Of a stretch of DNA of 50,684 nucleotides, positions 1 through 7,823 are shown one piece after another. Made by a program: the position numbers and the translations under genes. A model generated the notes under the pieces. That model made no database searches. It saw nothing but the letters and a program-made list of their open reading frames with translations, and was not told where the DNA came from. The stretch comes from Anaerolineae bacterium (GTDB taxonomy: Bacteria; Chloroflexota; Anaerolineae; Anaerolineales; Anaerolineaceae), in NCBI GenBank assembly GCA_013177815.1, contig JABLXM010000028.1, positions 1 to 50,684 of the forward strand. The letters are read 5' to 3'. The stretch's first letter is position 1. Each line of letters begins with the position of its first letter.

Positions 1-2
1 AG

Positions 3-221
3 ATCGCCATGTTGTGGAACCACCTCATCATCCAGGCGAGACCCCCGTGCCCATTGATCCTGGTGGGTGCAGGCTGGCGTACATTCTTCACGACCTTCAT
101 CCAGGACCAGCAGGATCATCTGTCGAAACAAATCACCGACCTGGTAACCTGCGTCGATTCGATCGACGAAGCGGTTGCCGTGCTCCACCCCAATCCCAAC
201 AATCAGGATCAACATTCATGA
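3..221 (+). CDS. C-terminal end of a LOG-family (TIGR00730-like) Rossmann protein, partial
   Basis: The reading frame is open from the left edge and ends in TGA at 219-221, giving about 72 visible residues. The segment with WNHLIIQ, then PLILVGAGW, then a helical stretch and a closing VDSIDEAVAVL resembles the C-terminal end of LOG-family proteins. That family includes cytokinin riboside monophosphate phosphoribohydrolases and proteins once annotated as lysine decarboxylases. The catalytic PGGxGTxxE motif would lie upstream and cannot be seen, so the family call is an inference from the tail alone. The stop overlaps the proS start as ATGA, which suggests translational coupling. Confidence 0.45.
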   Translation: MAMLWNHLIIQARPPCPLILVGAGWRTFFTTFIQDQQDHLSKQITDLVTCVDSIDEAVAVLHPNPNNQDQHS

Positions 222-1651
222 GCGAAGAAAAACTCACCTCCCGTTCCGAAAATTTTTCCGAATGGTACAACCAGTTGGTACAGCGAGCAGAAATGGCGGA
301 TTACGCGCCGGTGCGCGGCTGCATGGTGGTGCGCCCCTATGGCTGGGCGCTGTGGGAAAACATCCAAGCTGCGTTGGATCGGCGCTTCAAAGCCACCGGG
401 CACGTCAATGCCGCCTTTCCGCTCTTCATCCCAATGTCCTTCCTGGAAAAAGAAAAGGAGCACGTGGAGGGCTTTTCACCTGAACTGGCGGTGGTGACCA
501 TCGGCGGCGGCGAGACGCTGGAAGAACCGCTGGTGGTACGCCCAACCTCAGAGACCATCATCGGGCATATGTACGCCAAATGGATCAAATCCTATCGCGA
601 TTTGCCGGTACTCATCAACCAGTGGGCGAACGTCGTACGCTGGGAGATGCGCACCCGCCTGTTCCTGCGCACCTTGGAGTTCTACTGGCAGGAAGGTCAC
701 ACCGCTCACGCCACATATGATGAAGCAGAAGAAGAGACGCTGCGCATCCTGGATCTGTACACCGACTTTGCCGTCAACGAGGCAGCGGTGCCGGTCATCC
801 CAGGGCGCAAGAGCGATGCGGAGAAATTCGCCGGCGCGCAGCGTTCCTATACCATCGAAGCCATGATGGGCGACACCCGCGCGCTGCAAGCCGGCACGTC
901 GCACAACCTGGGGCAGAACTTCGCCAAAGCCTTCGAGATCCGCTACCTGGATGACCAGAACGAACTGCAATACTGTTGGACGACTTCCTGGGGCCTTTCC
1001 ACTCGCTTCGTGGGCGCCATCATCATGACGCACGGCGACGATCAGGGCTTGATCCTGCCACCACGGCTGGCGCCCATCCAGGTGGTGATCGTGCCCATCT
1101 TCCGCAATGACGAAGAGAAGAGCCTGGTGATGCCGGCGGTCGAAACCCTGAAAGGGCAACTGGAGGGGATGCGGCTGAAGGTCGATGAGCGCACCGAACT
1201 CACACCGGGCTTCAAGTTCAACGATTGGGAGATGCGCGGCGTACCCTTACGCATCGAAATTGGACCCAAGGACGTGCAGAACGGGGTGGTGACCGCCGCC
1301 CGTCGCGATATCCCGGGCAAAGCCGGCAAAATCGCCATCCCGGCTGCGAATGCGCGCACTGAGATCGAATCGCTGCTGACGAACATCCAGGCAGCGCTGC
1401 TGCAAAGAGCGACCGATTTTCGCGATAGCAACATACACCCAGTCGACACCTATGAAGAACTCAGCCAGGTCGTCCAAAACGGCTGGGCTTTCGCCTACTG
1501 GTGCGGCAGCAGCGAATGTGAACTGAAGGTCAAGGAAGATACCAAAGCCACCACCCGCTGCATCCCGTGCGATCAACAGTCCGGAGCGGGGCGCTGCGTG
1601 GTCTGCAACCAGCCGGCAGCGGAAAAGGTTTATTTCGCCAAAGCCTACTGA
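218..1651 (+). CDS. proS: Prolyl-tRNA synthetase, archaeal/eukaryote-like type
   Basis: This enzyme charges tRNA-Pro with proline in the cytoplasm. The 477 residues match the short form that lacks the bacterial editing insertion. The class II motifs are visible: motif 2 around 141-160 (RWEMRTR, then FYWQEGHTAH) and motif 3 around 275-285 (GLILPPRLAP). An anticodon-binding domain spans about 287-390. The C-terminal domain has clustered cysteines at 429, 434, 448, 451, 460 and 463 and ends in KAY, as in type-3 ProRS with a zinc-binding tail. I chose the ATG at 218 because family similarity begins there and it overlaps the preceding stop as ATGA. The open frame extends to 14, but that part reads as shadow of the upstream gene. 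Confidence 0.95.
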   Translation: MSEEKLTSRSENFSEWYNQLVQRAEMADYAPVRGCMVVRPYGWALWENIQAALDRRFKATGHVNAAFPLFIPMSFLEKEKEHVEGFSPELAVVTIGGGETLEEPLVVRPTSETIIGHMYAKWIKSYRDLPVLINQWANVVRWEMRTRLFLRTLEFYWQEGHTAHATYDEAEEETLRILDLYTDFAVNEAAVPVIPGRKSDAEKFAGAQRSYTIEAMMGDTRALQAGTSHNLGQNFAKAFEIRYLDDQNELQYCWTTSWGLSTRFVGAIIMTHGDDQGLILPPRLAPIQVVIVPIFRNDEEKSLVMPAVETLKGQLEGMRLKVDERTELTPGFKFNDWEMRGVPLRIEIGPKDVQNGVVTAARRDIPGKAGKIAIPAANARTEIESLLTNIQAALLQRATDFRDSNIHPVDTYEELSQVVQNGWAFAYWCGSSECELKVKEDTKATTRCIPCDQQSGAGRCVVCNQPAAEKVYFAKAY

Positions 1652-2451
1652 TGCCAGCCGTCCAGCTTCAACGCCTGACCGACCAAACCCGCGAATTATT
1701 GTGGAAATTTACGCAACCAGAACAATTCACGCTGGAGCTGCGCGAATTACTGGAATATTATGGCAACCGGGTCTATCGCGCCGGGCAATCCGTGCAGCAA
1801 GAGCGAAAGATGGTCTCCTACCGGGTGCCCAATCTCGTCATGCTTACACTCGAACGGGAGCTGCAAGCGCCCTGCCTGGAAAATCCCGGTGCGGCGCTGG
1901 CGCTGGCAGACCGCTTATGGCTGGAAAAGGCGCTGGAACCGCGTCAACTGGCAGCCGCCTTGCTGGGCATGGCGCCCATCTCGGAAAAACAAACCGTGCT
2001 GGCGCGCATGCAGGCTTGGACAGCCGCCGGTGAGGACCTCTCGCTGCTGCTGGTGCTGGTCAGCAAAGGCAGCGCAAGGTTACGGCACGAAGATGCCAAT
2101 AGCTGGCTGGAAGTGAGCATCCAATGGTTGGAACGACCGGAAACATCACAGCAGGCTATCGGCATCCACGCGCTGACCGCCTTACTGGAAGACCGCTCCT
2201 TCACCAACCTGCCGCCGATCTATGACGCCATCATGCCATTGATCAGCGACCCCCCGCAAGCGCTGGTGTTGGAATTGCAGCGCCTGCTGGCATTGCTGCT
2301 GGTATGTTCGCCCGGTGAAACCGTCTACGTCATCAAGCAGGTCTTGCGGTCCAAACCCGGCGTCAACACGCGCAAATTGGTGCGGGCGGTGCTGCCCAGG
2401 ATGGCGCCGGCAGACCAGGAAGCCGTGCGCGCGCTGATGACGGCTAACTGA
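1651..2451 (+). CDS. HEAT-like helical repeat protein of unknown function
   Basis: A 266-residue protein that I do not recognise as a named family. It is rich in Leu, Ala, Arg and Gln and appears all-helical, with repeated amphipathic helix pairs such as LALADRLWLEKAL, AIGIHALTALLED and VLELQRLLALLLV. This suggests HEAT or ARM-type repeats. I see no signal peptide, membrane segment or catalytic motif. The ATG at 1651 overlaps the proS stop as TGATG, so the two are probably co-translated; an in-frame upstream start at 1567 lies inside proS and is unlikely. It could be a protein-interaction scaffold linked to translation, but that is only a guess from the neighbour. Confidence 0.7.
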   Translation: MPAVQLQRLTDQTRELLWKFTQPEQFTLELRELLEYYGNRVYRAGQSVQQERKMVSYRVPNLVMLTLERELQAPCLENPGAALALADRLWLEKALEPRQLAAALLGMAPISEKQTVLARMQAWTAAGEDLSLLLVLVSKGSARLRHEDANSWLEVSIQWLERPETSQQAIGIHALTALLEDRSFTNLPPIYDAIMPLISDPPQALVLELQRLLALLLVCSPGETVYVIKQVLRSKPGVNTRKLVRAVLPRMAPADQEAVRALMTAN

Positions 2452-2512
2452 GCGGCAGCCTTTTACCAAGTTGTCGGACATCATCGCAATCCAACCACGA
2501 TCCCTGGGAGTC

Positions 2513-2521
2513 TGGTATAAT
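2513..2521 (+). promoter_or_regulatory. Extended -10 promoter of rpsO
   Basis: The sequence TGGTATAAT is a perfect extended -10 element (TGn plus TATAAT at 2516-2521). No good -35 box lies 17 bp upstream. It predicts a start near 2528 and an rpsO leader of about 74 nt. Confidence 0.7.
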
Positions 2522-2537
2522 TCAACCCGTTGACTAG

Positions 2538-2570
2538 TCCCTACCTGTGGCCCTGCACTACGGATAGGGA
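2538..2570 (+). promoter_or_regulatory. Possible leader hairpin in the rpsO mRNA
   Basis: TCCCTA (2538-2543) pairs with TAGGGA (2565-2570) and can extend outwards across a small bulge. The hairpin lies in the 5' leader just before the Shine-Dalgarno AAGGAG at 2589-2594. S15 represses its own mRNA through leader RNA structure in several bacteria, but the binding structures differ between groups, so this role is an inference. Confidence 0.35.
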
Positions 2571-2601
2571 GACTTGCCAGAAACTCATAAGGAGCAATGT
2601 C

Positions 2602-2877
2602 ATGACGCTTGACAAAGAAGCAAAAGAGCAGTTGATCCAGCAGTACCAGGTTCACGATAACGATACCGGGTCACCGGAAGTTCAAATTGCCATCCTGACC
2701 AATCGCATCACCCAATTGACGGAGCACCTGCAAACCCACAAGCACGATGAATCATCGCGGCGCGGTTTGCTTAAAATGGTTGGGCAGCGGCGGCGATTGC
2801 TCGCTTACTTACGCCGCAACGATTACGCCCGCTTCCTCTCGGTGGCGGATCGCCTGAAGTTGCGCAAACGATCATAA
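2602..2877 (+). CDS. rpsO: 30S ribosomal protein S15
   Basis: A 91-residue protein of normal length that binds the central domain of 16S rRNA early in 30S assembly. The family signature is clear: [46 protein letters not shown] chose the ATG at 2602 because AAGGAG lies 7 nt upstream and the S15 fold starts there; the frame runs further up to 2530 but without homology. It has its own promoter and terminator and precedes pnp, the classical rpsO-pnp pairing. Confidence 0.98.
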   Translation: MTLDKEAKEQLIQQYQVHDNDTGSPEVQIAILTNRITQLTEHLQTHKHDESSRRGLLKMVGQRRRLLAYLRRNDYARFLSVADRLKLRKRS

Positions 2878-2901
2878 GGATATACAGATCAACCGGAGAT
2901 T

Positions 2902-2943
2902 GGATGGATGGCTGGTGCAGGGATTGCCATCTATCCTTTTTTT
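2902..2943 (+). terminator. Rho-independent terminator after rpsO
   Basis: GGATGGATGGC (2902-2912) pairs with GCCATCTATCC (2926-2936) in an 11-bp stem with one G-U pair, followed by seven T at 2937-2943. Confidence 0.85.
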
Positions 2944-2952
2944 CTGTACAAT
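2924..2952 (+). promoter_or_regulatory. Candidate sigma70 promoter of pnp, embedded in the rpsO terminator
   Basis: TTGCCA (2924-2929) and TACAAT (2947-2952) are each five of six matches to consensus with an ideal 17-bp spacer. The predicted start is near 2959. The -35 box overlaps the right arm of the rpsO terminator stem. Confidence 0.55.
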
Positions 2953-2971
2953 ATAGTGGTTGATCAATTAG

Positions 2972-3075
2972 CATTCGGTCGGGGGTTGAAACTTGCTTGT
3001 GAAACGCAAAGCCTTTACCGCGAGACAGCGGTAAAAAAGTGGATTTTCAAGCAGCTTTCAGTTCCTGACCGGGTG
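2972..3075 (+). promoter_or_regulatory. Long leader hairpin of pnp mRNA, RNase III-like stem
   Basis: Positions 2972-2991 can pair with 3056-3075 in about 20 consecutive pairs including several G-U. After a 2x2 internal loop, TGCTTG (2994-2999) pairs with CAAGCA (3048-3053). The apex holds a separate perfect stem, TTTACCGC (3014-3021) with GCGGTAAA (3028-3035). In E. coli a long pnp leader stem is cut by RNase III and then degraded by PNPase to autoregulate. The same role here is inferred from position and shape. Confidence 0.65.
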
Positions 3076-3105
3076 GGATAATAAAAATGAAGGGAAAAAT
3101 TTAAT

Positions 3106-5352
3106 ATGAAACCAGATGTTTACCAAATCTCAGCCGATGTGGACGGTCGTACCATCATGCTCGAATCCGGCAGGCTCGCCGGGCAAGCTGGCGGCGCAGT
3201 GACCGTGCGATTGGGAGATACGATCGTCTTTGCCGCCGCGACGATGGGCAAAGAACCGCGCGAGGGGCAGGATTTCTTCCCCCTCACCGTGGATTATGAA
3301 GAACGCCTGTACGCCGGCGGACGCATCCCCGGCTCGTTCTTCCGGCGCGAAGGGCGCCCCAGCACGGATGCGATCCTGGTGGCGCGGTTGACCGACCGCC
3401 CCATCCGCCCGTTGTTCAACAAAGAGACGCGCAACGAAGTGCAAGTCATCATGAACTCGCTTTCTGCCGATATGGACAACCCCCTGGACGTCCTGGCGAT
3501 CAATGCAGCTTCGGCTGCCATCATGATCTCCGACATCCCCTGGGGTGGACCGGTGGCGGCGGTTCGGGTCGGCAGGGTGGACGGCAAATTGATCGCCAAC
3601 CCCACCTTCGACCAGATTGAAGTTTCTGACCTGGACCTGCGCATCGCCGGCACCAAGGACGCCATCTTGATGGTGGAATGCGGCGCCAGCGAGGTGCCGG
3701 AGGATGTGATCGTCAGCGCGTTGGAATTCGGGTTCAACGCCTTCCAACCATTGATCGAAGCCCAGCTAAAAATGGCTGCCGATATCGGCAAACCCAAGCG
3801 CGAGGTGCCGCTCTTCCCAACCGATCCGCAGATGATCGAGCAAGTGCGCCAGGCAGTCGCCGGGCGTATCGACACGCTGCTGGATGATCCGCAGGATAAA
3901 GCCACAACCAACCAGGCAATCGACGCGCTGGAAGACGAAATGGTCAGCCAGTTCGCCGGTGAAGAACAACCGGAACTGGCGCCAACCGTCAAAGCCGCCT
4001 TCCATGAAGTGCACCGCGATGTCGTTCGCTCCCGCATTCTGGAGCGCCACATCCGCCCCGACGGACGCGACCTGGAAACGGTGCGCCCGATCTGGTGCGA
4101 GGTGGATGTCATCCCCCGCGCCCACGGCTCTGCCATCTTCACGCGCGGCGAAACCCAGGTGCTGACCATCGCCACATTGGGCACCCCAAAAGAGGCGCAG
4201 GAACTGGATACGCTGACGCCCACCGAAACCAAACGCTACATGCACCATTACAACTTCCCGCCCTACTCCACAGGCGAGACGCGCCCCCTGCGCGGCTCCT
4301 CGCGGCGCGAGATCGGGCATGGGGCGCTGGCAGAACGGGCGTTGGAAACGGTCATACCGCCTGAGAAAGAATTCCCATACACGCTGCGCCTGGTCTCCGA
4401 AGTGATGTCATCGAACGGTTCGACCTCGATGGCTTCGGTGTGCGGTTCGACGCTGGCATTGATGGACACCGGCGTACCGATCAAAGCGCCGGTGGCGGGT
4501 GTTGCCATGGGGCTCATCAAAGAGAATGACCGCTACGCGGTCTTGACGGATATCCAGGGCGCCGAAGACCACCTGGGCGACATGGACTTCAAAGTGGCTG
4601 GCACGACGCAGGGCATCACCGCGCTGCAAATGGATATCAAGATCAAAGGCATTACCACCCAGATCATGTCCGAGGCGCTGCAACAAGCCAATCGTGGACG
4701 TCAGCACATCCTCGGCAAGATGCTGGAAACATTGTCTGCACCGCGCCCGGACCTCAAGGCGCACGCGCCGCGCATCACCACCGTGATGGTGCCGGTGGAA
4801 AAGATCGGCGCCATCATTGGACCGGGCGGCAAGATGATCCGCGCCATCCAGGAAGAGACCGGCACCAAGATCGACATCGACGACGACGGCACGGTCTTCA
4901 TCGCCGCCACCGACGGCATTGCCGAAGCTGCGGCGCGCGAGAAAATACTGGCGTTGACCGAATCTGCCCAGTTGGGACGCATCTACACCGGCAAGGTAGT
5001 GCGCATTACCGGCTTTGGCGCCTTCGTAGAGATCCTGCCGAACGTGGACGGCATGGTGCATATCTCCCAGCTCGATAGCGAACGCGTCAACCGCGTGGAG
5101 GATATCGTGGAACTGGGCGAAGAGATCACCGTGATGGTCACCGGCATCGACGAAAACGGCAAGATCCGCCTCTCGCGTCAAGCCGTGCTGGAAGGTTGGA
5201 GCGTGGAAGAAGCCGCCGAGCACGACCGTCCAAATCGGAGCAGCGGCAGTAGACCTGGCGGCGGTCGTTCGGGGAGCAATCGCTATAACGACGGACGCTC
5301 GGGCGGCGGGTACAACCGCGGCGGAAACGACCGCAACCGCAACCGGCGCTGA
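3106..5352 (+). CDS. pnp: Polyribonucleotide nucleotidyltransferase (PNPase)
   Basis: A phosphorolytic 3'-5' exoribonuclease of RNA turnover. The 748 residues show two RNase PH domains with a helical linker: the first has FFRREGRPS and LTDRPIRPLF, the second has GSSRREIGHGALAERAL and the catalytic stretch GAEDHLGDMDFKVAGT. A KH domain follows at about 555-615 (IGAIIGPGGKMI) and an S1 domain at about 622-692 (GRIYTGKVVRITGFGAFVEI). The last 45 residues form an Arg/Gly/Asn-rich disordered tail, likely an RNA or protein contact region. GAAGGGA lies 10 nt before the ATG. It lies behind its own promoter and leader hairpin and ends at a strong terminator. Confidence 0.98.
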   Translation: MKPDVYQISADVDGRTIMLESGRLAGQAGGAVTVRLGDTIVFAAATMGKEPREGQDFFPLTVDYEERLYAGGRIPGSFFRREGRPSTDAILVARLTDRPIRPLFNKETRNEVQVIMNSLSADMDNPLDVLAINAASAAIMISDIPWGGPVAAVRVGRVDGKLIANPTFDQIEVSDLDLRIAGTKDAILMVECGASEVPEDVIVSALEFGFNAFQPLIEAQLKMAADIGKPKREVPLFPTDPQMIEQVRQAVAGRIDTLLDDPQDKATTNQAIDALEDEMVSQFAGEEQPELAPTVKAAFHEVHRDVVRSRILERHIRPDGRDLETVRPIWCEVDVIPRAHGSAIFTRGETQVLTIATLGTPKEAQELDTLTPTETKRYMHHYNFPPYSTGETRPLRGSSRREIGHGALAERALETVIPPEKEFPYTLRLVSEVMSSNGSTSMASVCGSTLALMDTGVPIKAPVAGVAMGLIKENDRYAVLTDIQGAEDHLGDMDFKVAGTTQGITALQMDIKIKGITTQIMSEALQQANRGRQHILGKMLETLSAPRPDLKAHAPRITTVMVPVEKIGAIIGPGGKMIRAIQEETGTKIDIDDDGTVFIAATDGIAEAAAREKILALTESAQLGRIYTGKVVRITGFGAFVEILPNVDGMVHISQLDSERVNRVEDIVELGEEITVMVTGIDENGKIRLSRQAVLEGWSVEEAAEHDRPNRSSGSRPGGGRSGSNRYNDGRSGGGYNRGGNDRNRNRR

Positions 5353-5362
5353 TCGAATGAAC

Positions 5363-5396
5363 AACCCCGCTTCGAAAATGAGGCGGGGTTTTTTTT
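5363..5396 (+). terminator. Rho-independent terminator after pnp
   Basis: AACCCCGC (5363-5370) pairs with GCGGGGTT (5383-5390), with a 12-nt loop and a run of eight T at 5389-5396. Confidence 0.92.
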
Positions 5397-5408
5397 ACAG
5401 GATTCCTG

Positions 5409-6116
5409 ATGAACGATTACCTGCAAATCTCTGCCAAAAACCTCGGCAGCCTGGCATTGCCATCCGCCTGCGACCGCTGCACCTGGATTCGATTGCATGC
5501 AAAAAAGCTGCCGTACCAGATCTTCCCCGGCATCTTTTCATCGATCGACGCCTACAGCAAGAAGATCCAGGCTGCCCATTATCAACGCGAATCGCGGCTG
5601 CTGCCCTGGTTCGTCGAGGCTGGCTTGAACGGTGAACCGCTCAAAGCGCCTCATTGGAAAGCCTTTAATATCGTGGATGAACAAAGCGCAGTGATATTGA
5701 CCGGGATGCCGGACGAAGTATTGGCGCTGGAGGATGGTTCGTACGCCATCATCGATTACAAGACTTCCAAGTTTACCAAGGGGCAGGATAGCCTGATGCC
5801 AATGTACGAGGTGCAGCTCAATGCTTACGCTTATATCGGAGAACGCCTGGATTTGAACCCGGTCAGCCGTTTGGTGCTGGCATATTATGAGCCACAGACT
5901 GACGCGGCTGCCATCTCTCTCGACGATGTCTTGCAGGCGGACGGCTTTTGGATGGGCTTTGCCCCCCACCTTGTGGATATCCCGCTGCGAACGGAAAACA
6001 TCGAATCCCTGTTATGGAAAGCGCGCAGCATCTACGACCTGCCAACCCCACCAGAAAAGCGCGAGGGCTGCGAAGATTGCGCTGCGCTGGACAACATTTT
6101 CGAGTTATTGAGATAA
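5409..6116 (+). CDS. PD-(D/E)XK nuclease with four-cysteine signature (Cas4/RecB-like)
   Basis: A 235-residue protein with the core of the RecB/Cas4 nuclease superfamily: G-x-PDEV at 99-104, a central acid with IIDYKTSK at 114-121 (D116, K118) and a downstream QLNAYAY motif (Q136). Two cysteines near the N-terminus (CDRC, C21 and C24) and two near the C-terminus (CEDC, C221 and C224) match the spacing logic of the iron-sulfur cluster in Cas4 and AddB. No other cas, rec or helicase gene is nearby, so a role in CRISPR adaptation is not supported; general DNA repair is as likely. AGGA lies 6 nt before the ATG. The gene ends 4 nt before the convergent murE. Confidence 0.8.
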   Translation: MNDYLQISAKNLGSLALPSACDRCTWIRLHAKKLPYQIFPGIFSSIDAYSKKIQAAHYQRESRLLPWFVEAGLNGEPLKAPHWKAFNIVDEQSAVILTGMPDEVLALEDGSYAIIDYKTSKFTKGQDSLMPMYEVQLNAYAYIGERLDLNPVSRLVLAYYEPQTDAAAISLDDVLQADGFWMGFAPHLVDIPLRTENIESLLWKARSIYDLPTPPEKREGCEDCAALDNIFELLR

Positions 6117-6120
6117 ACGA

Positions 6121-7704
6121 TCAATCCGCGCGGGTGGGCAGGTAAGGCATCTCATCTCCGGTAGAGATGTCCAAATGCTCCGCCAGCGCCGCGCGCATGG
6201 CGATGCGGTCATCCCAGGGATATTCAACCGTACCAAAGCACATCGACTGTTCGTGCCCTTTGCCGCACGCCACCACCAGGTCGCCGGGGCGCGCCAGCGC
6301 CACCGCGCGCCGGATGGCTGCACCGCGGTCTGCAATACGCAGGAAAGTCTCCCCCTCCACCCCGCCGCGCAGTGCGGCGGCATCCGCCATCTCCGCCAGG
6401 ATGTCATCCAGCGATTCGGTGCGCGGGTCTTCAGCGGTCAGGATGGTCAGGTCAGCCAGCCCGACAGAGCATTCAGCCATCAGGCGGCGTTTTTCACGGT
6501 CGCGCAAGCCGGCAGAGCCGAAGACAGCGATGATGCGCCCGGCGGTCAATTTGCGGCAGGCTTGCAACGCCGCTTTGAGCGCATTGGGGGTATGGGCGAA
6601 ATCCACGATGGCGGTGAAGTCCTGCCCCAGATCAATGCGCTCCATGCGACCGGGCACACCCGGCAATTGGGCGATCCCGCTCGCCGCCACAGCCGGGTCG
6701 ATCCCCAACCCATACACCGCTGCCGCCACGGCAGCCAGAATATTGGAGACGTTATAGGCGCCCCGCAACTCGCTGTGAATGGGGAGGGAGAATTCCTTGC
6801 CCACCGCAGTGAACGAGATCCCTTGCGGCGTTTCGATGACATCTTCCGCCCAAATATCGGCGCGTCCGACAGCGGAATACGCCACCTGGCTGACCGCGCG
6901 CGTGATCGCCTCCAGGTAGGGATAGGATCGGTCGTCCTTGTTCAGCACCGCCAGGCGCGGGTTGCCGAATGGTTTTTCCACCGTCTCGCTCAAGAATTCG
7001 AACAAGCGCCCCTTGGCATGCAGGTAACCGTCGTAATCGCCGTGATAATCAAGATGCTCATGGGTGATGTTGGTGACGACGGCAATATCGTATTCGCAAG
7101 CAGTGACCCGCTCCTGCGCCAGCCCATGTGAAGTGGATTCGAGGATGACATGCGTCAATCCATTCGCCACCATGCCCGCCAGGTAACGTTGGACATCCGG
7201 GGCTTCGGGCGTGGTGACATGAAAGCCGGTATCCAATTCCTCCCCACCGATCACCGCGCTGACGGTGGTGATGAGACCGGTGGAGATGCCCGCTTCCTTC
7301 ATGATGGTATACAGCAAACTGGCAGTGGTGGTCTTGCCGTCGGTGCCGGTGATGCCGGTGACGGTCAGCCGGCGCGCCGGGAAGCCATAGAAAGCCGCCG
7401 ACAGGTGTGCCAGCGCCTTGCGGGTGTCCGGGACGCGCAGGTACGGAACGCCCTGGTCGGTCAGCTCCTGGCTGCCAACCAACGCGACCGCGCCGTTACG
7501 AACGGCATCCGCCAGGAAGCGGTGACCATCGGCAGCGCCACCCACCAGCGCGACGAAGATATCGCCCGGCTTGACCAGGCGCGAGTCCAGGGCAATGCCC
7601 GTCACCTGCACCGCCGGCGCCGTGCGGGCAGGAATGATAGCTTCCGGTATGCTCGCCAGCAGCGCCGCCAGGTTCTTGCCCTTCATAGTATTTCGTGAAC
7701 TCAT
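6121..7704 (-). CDS. murE: UDP-N-acetylmuramoyl-tripeptide synthetase (MurE ligase)
   Basis: A cytoplasmic Mur ligase that adds the third, diamino, residue to UDP-MurNAc-Ala-Glu in peptidoglycan synthesis. The 527 residues have the normal three-domain layout: N-terminal UDP-binding domain (SRLVKPGDIFVAL), ATP-binding P-loop GITGTDGKTTT at 117-127, the TTPEAPD segment, HEHLDYHG, the carbamylated-lysine region HAKGRLF (K231) and a C-terminal domain. The site that reads DNPR in diaminopimelate-adding enzymes is EDPR at 425-428. The arginine is kept but the acidic pattern differs, so whether the substrate is diaminopimelate or ornithine is open. No clear promoter is visible, and the atp terminator lies just upstream. 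Confidence 0.93.
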   Translation of the reverse strand: MSSRNTMKGKNLAALLASIPEAIIPARTAPAVQVTGIALDSRLVKPGDIFVALVGGAADGHRFLADAVRNGAVALVGSQELTDQGVPYLRVPDTRKALAHLSAAFYGFPARRLTVTGITGTDGKTTTASLLYTIMKEAGISTGLITTVSAVIGGEELDTGFHVTTPEAPDVQRYLAGMVANGLTHVILESTSHGLAQERVTACEYDIAVVTNITHEHLDYHGDYDGYLHAKGRLFEFLSETVEKPFGNPRLAVLNKDDRSYPYLEAITRAVSQVAYSAVGRADIWAEDVIETPQGISFTAVGKEFSLPIHSELRGAYNVSNILAAVAAAVYGLGIDPAVAASGIAQLPGVPGRMERIDLGQDFTAIVDFAHTPNALKAALQACRKLTAGRIIAVFGSAGLRDREKRRLMAECSVGLADLTILTAEDPRTESLDDILAEMADAAALRGGVEGETFLRIADRGAAIRRAVALARPGDLVVACGKGHEQSMCFGTVEYPWDDRIAMRAALAEHLDISTGDEMPYLPTRAD

Positions 7705-7765
7705 CCCTTATCCGTCATGCACCTGGGATTTTAACTCATAATCTTCAGGGTTTCATCTAAAATGG

Positions 7766-7791
7766 AAAAAGGCGATGACATAAGCACCGCC
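7766..7791 (-). terminator. Rho-independent terminator of the nuo-atp gene block
   Basis: On the - strand GGCGGTG (7791-7785) pairs with CATCGCC (7777-7771), with one G-U pair and a 7-nt loop, followed by five T (7770-7766). Confidence 0.8.
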
Positions 7792-7823
7792 CAATCATTC
7801 CATGCTTTCTCGCCAGGTAGCTC

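Noticed and set aside
14-217. N-terminal extension of proS by 68 residues
   Set aside because: The extension is Pro/Arg/His rich, has no ProRS homology and lies over the end of the upstream gene in another frame. The ATG at 218 fits the family start.
3077-3082. GATAAT as the pnp -10 box
   Set aside because: It has no -35 partner and would leave a leader of only about 17 nt without the conserved-looking hairpin. The TTGCCA/TACAAT pair upstream is better.
3294-4232. Long antisense frame within pnp
   Set aside because: Ser/Ala/Thr-rich shadow with no start signals; pnp itself is unambiguous.
5409-6116. CRISPR-Cas locus
   Set aside because: Only a Cas4-like protein is present. I found no repeat-spacer array and no cas1, cas2 or effector gene.
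7705-7760. Promoter in front of murE (TAAAAT near 7732)
   Set aside because: No acceptable -35 box or TGn extension accompanies it, so I could not support it.
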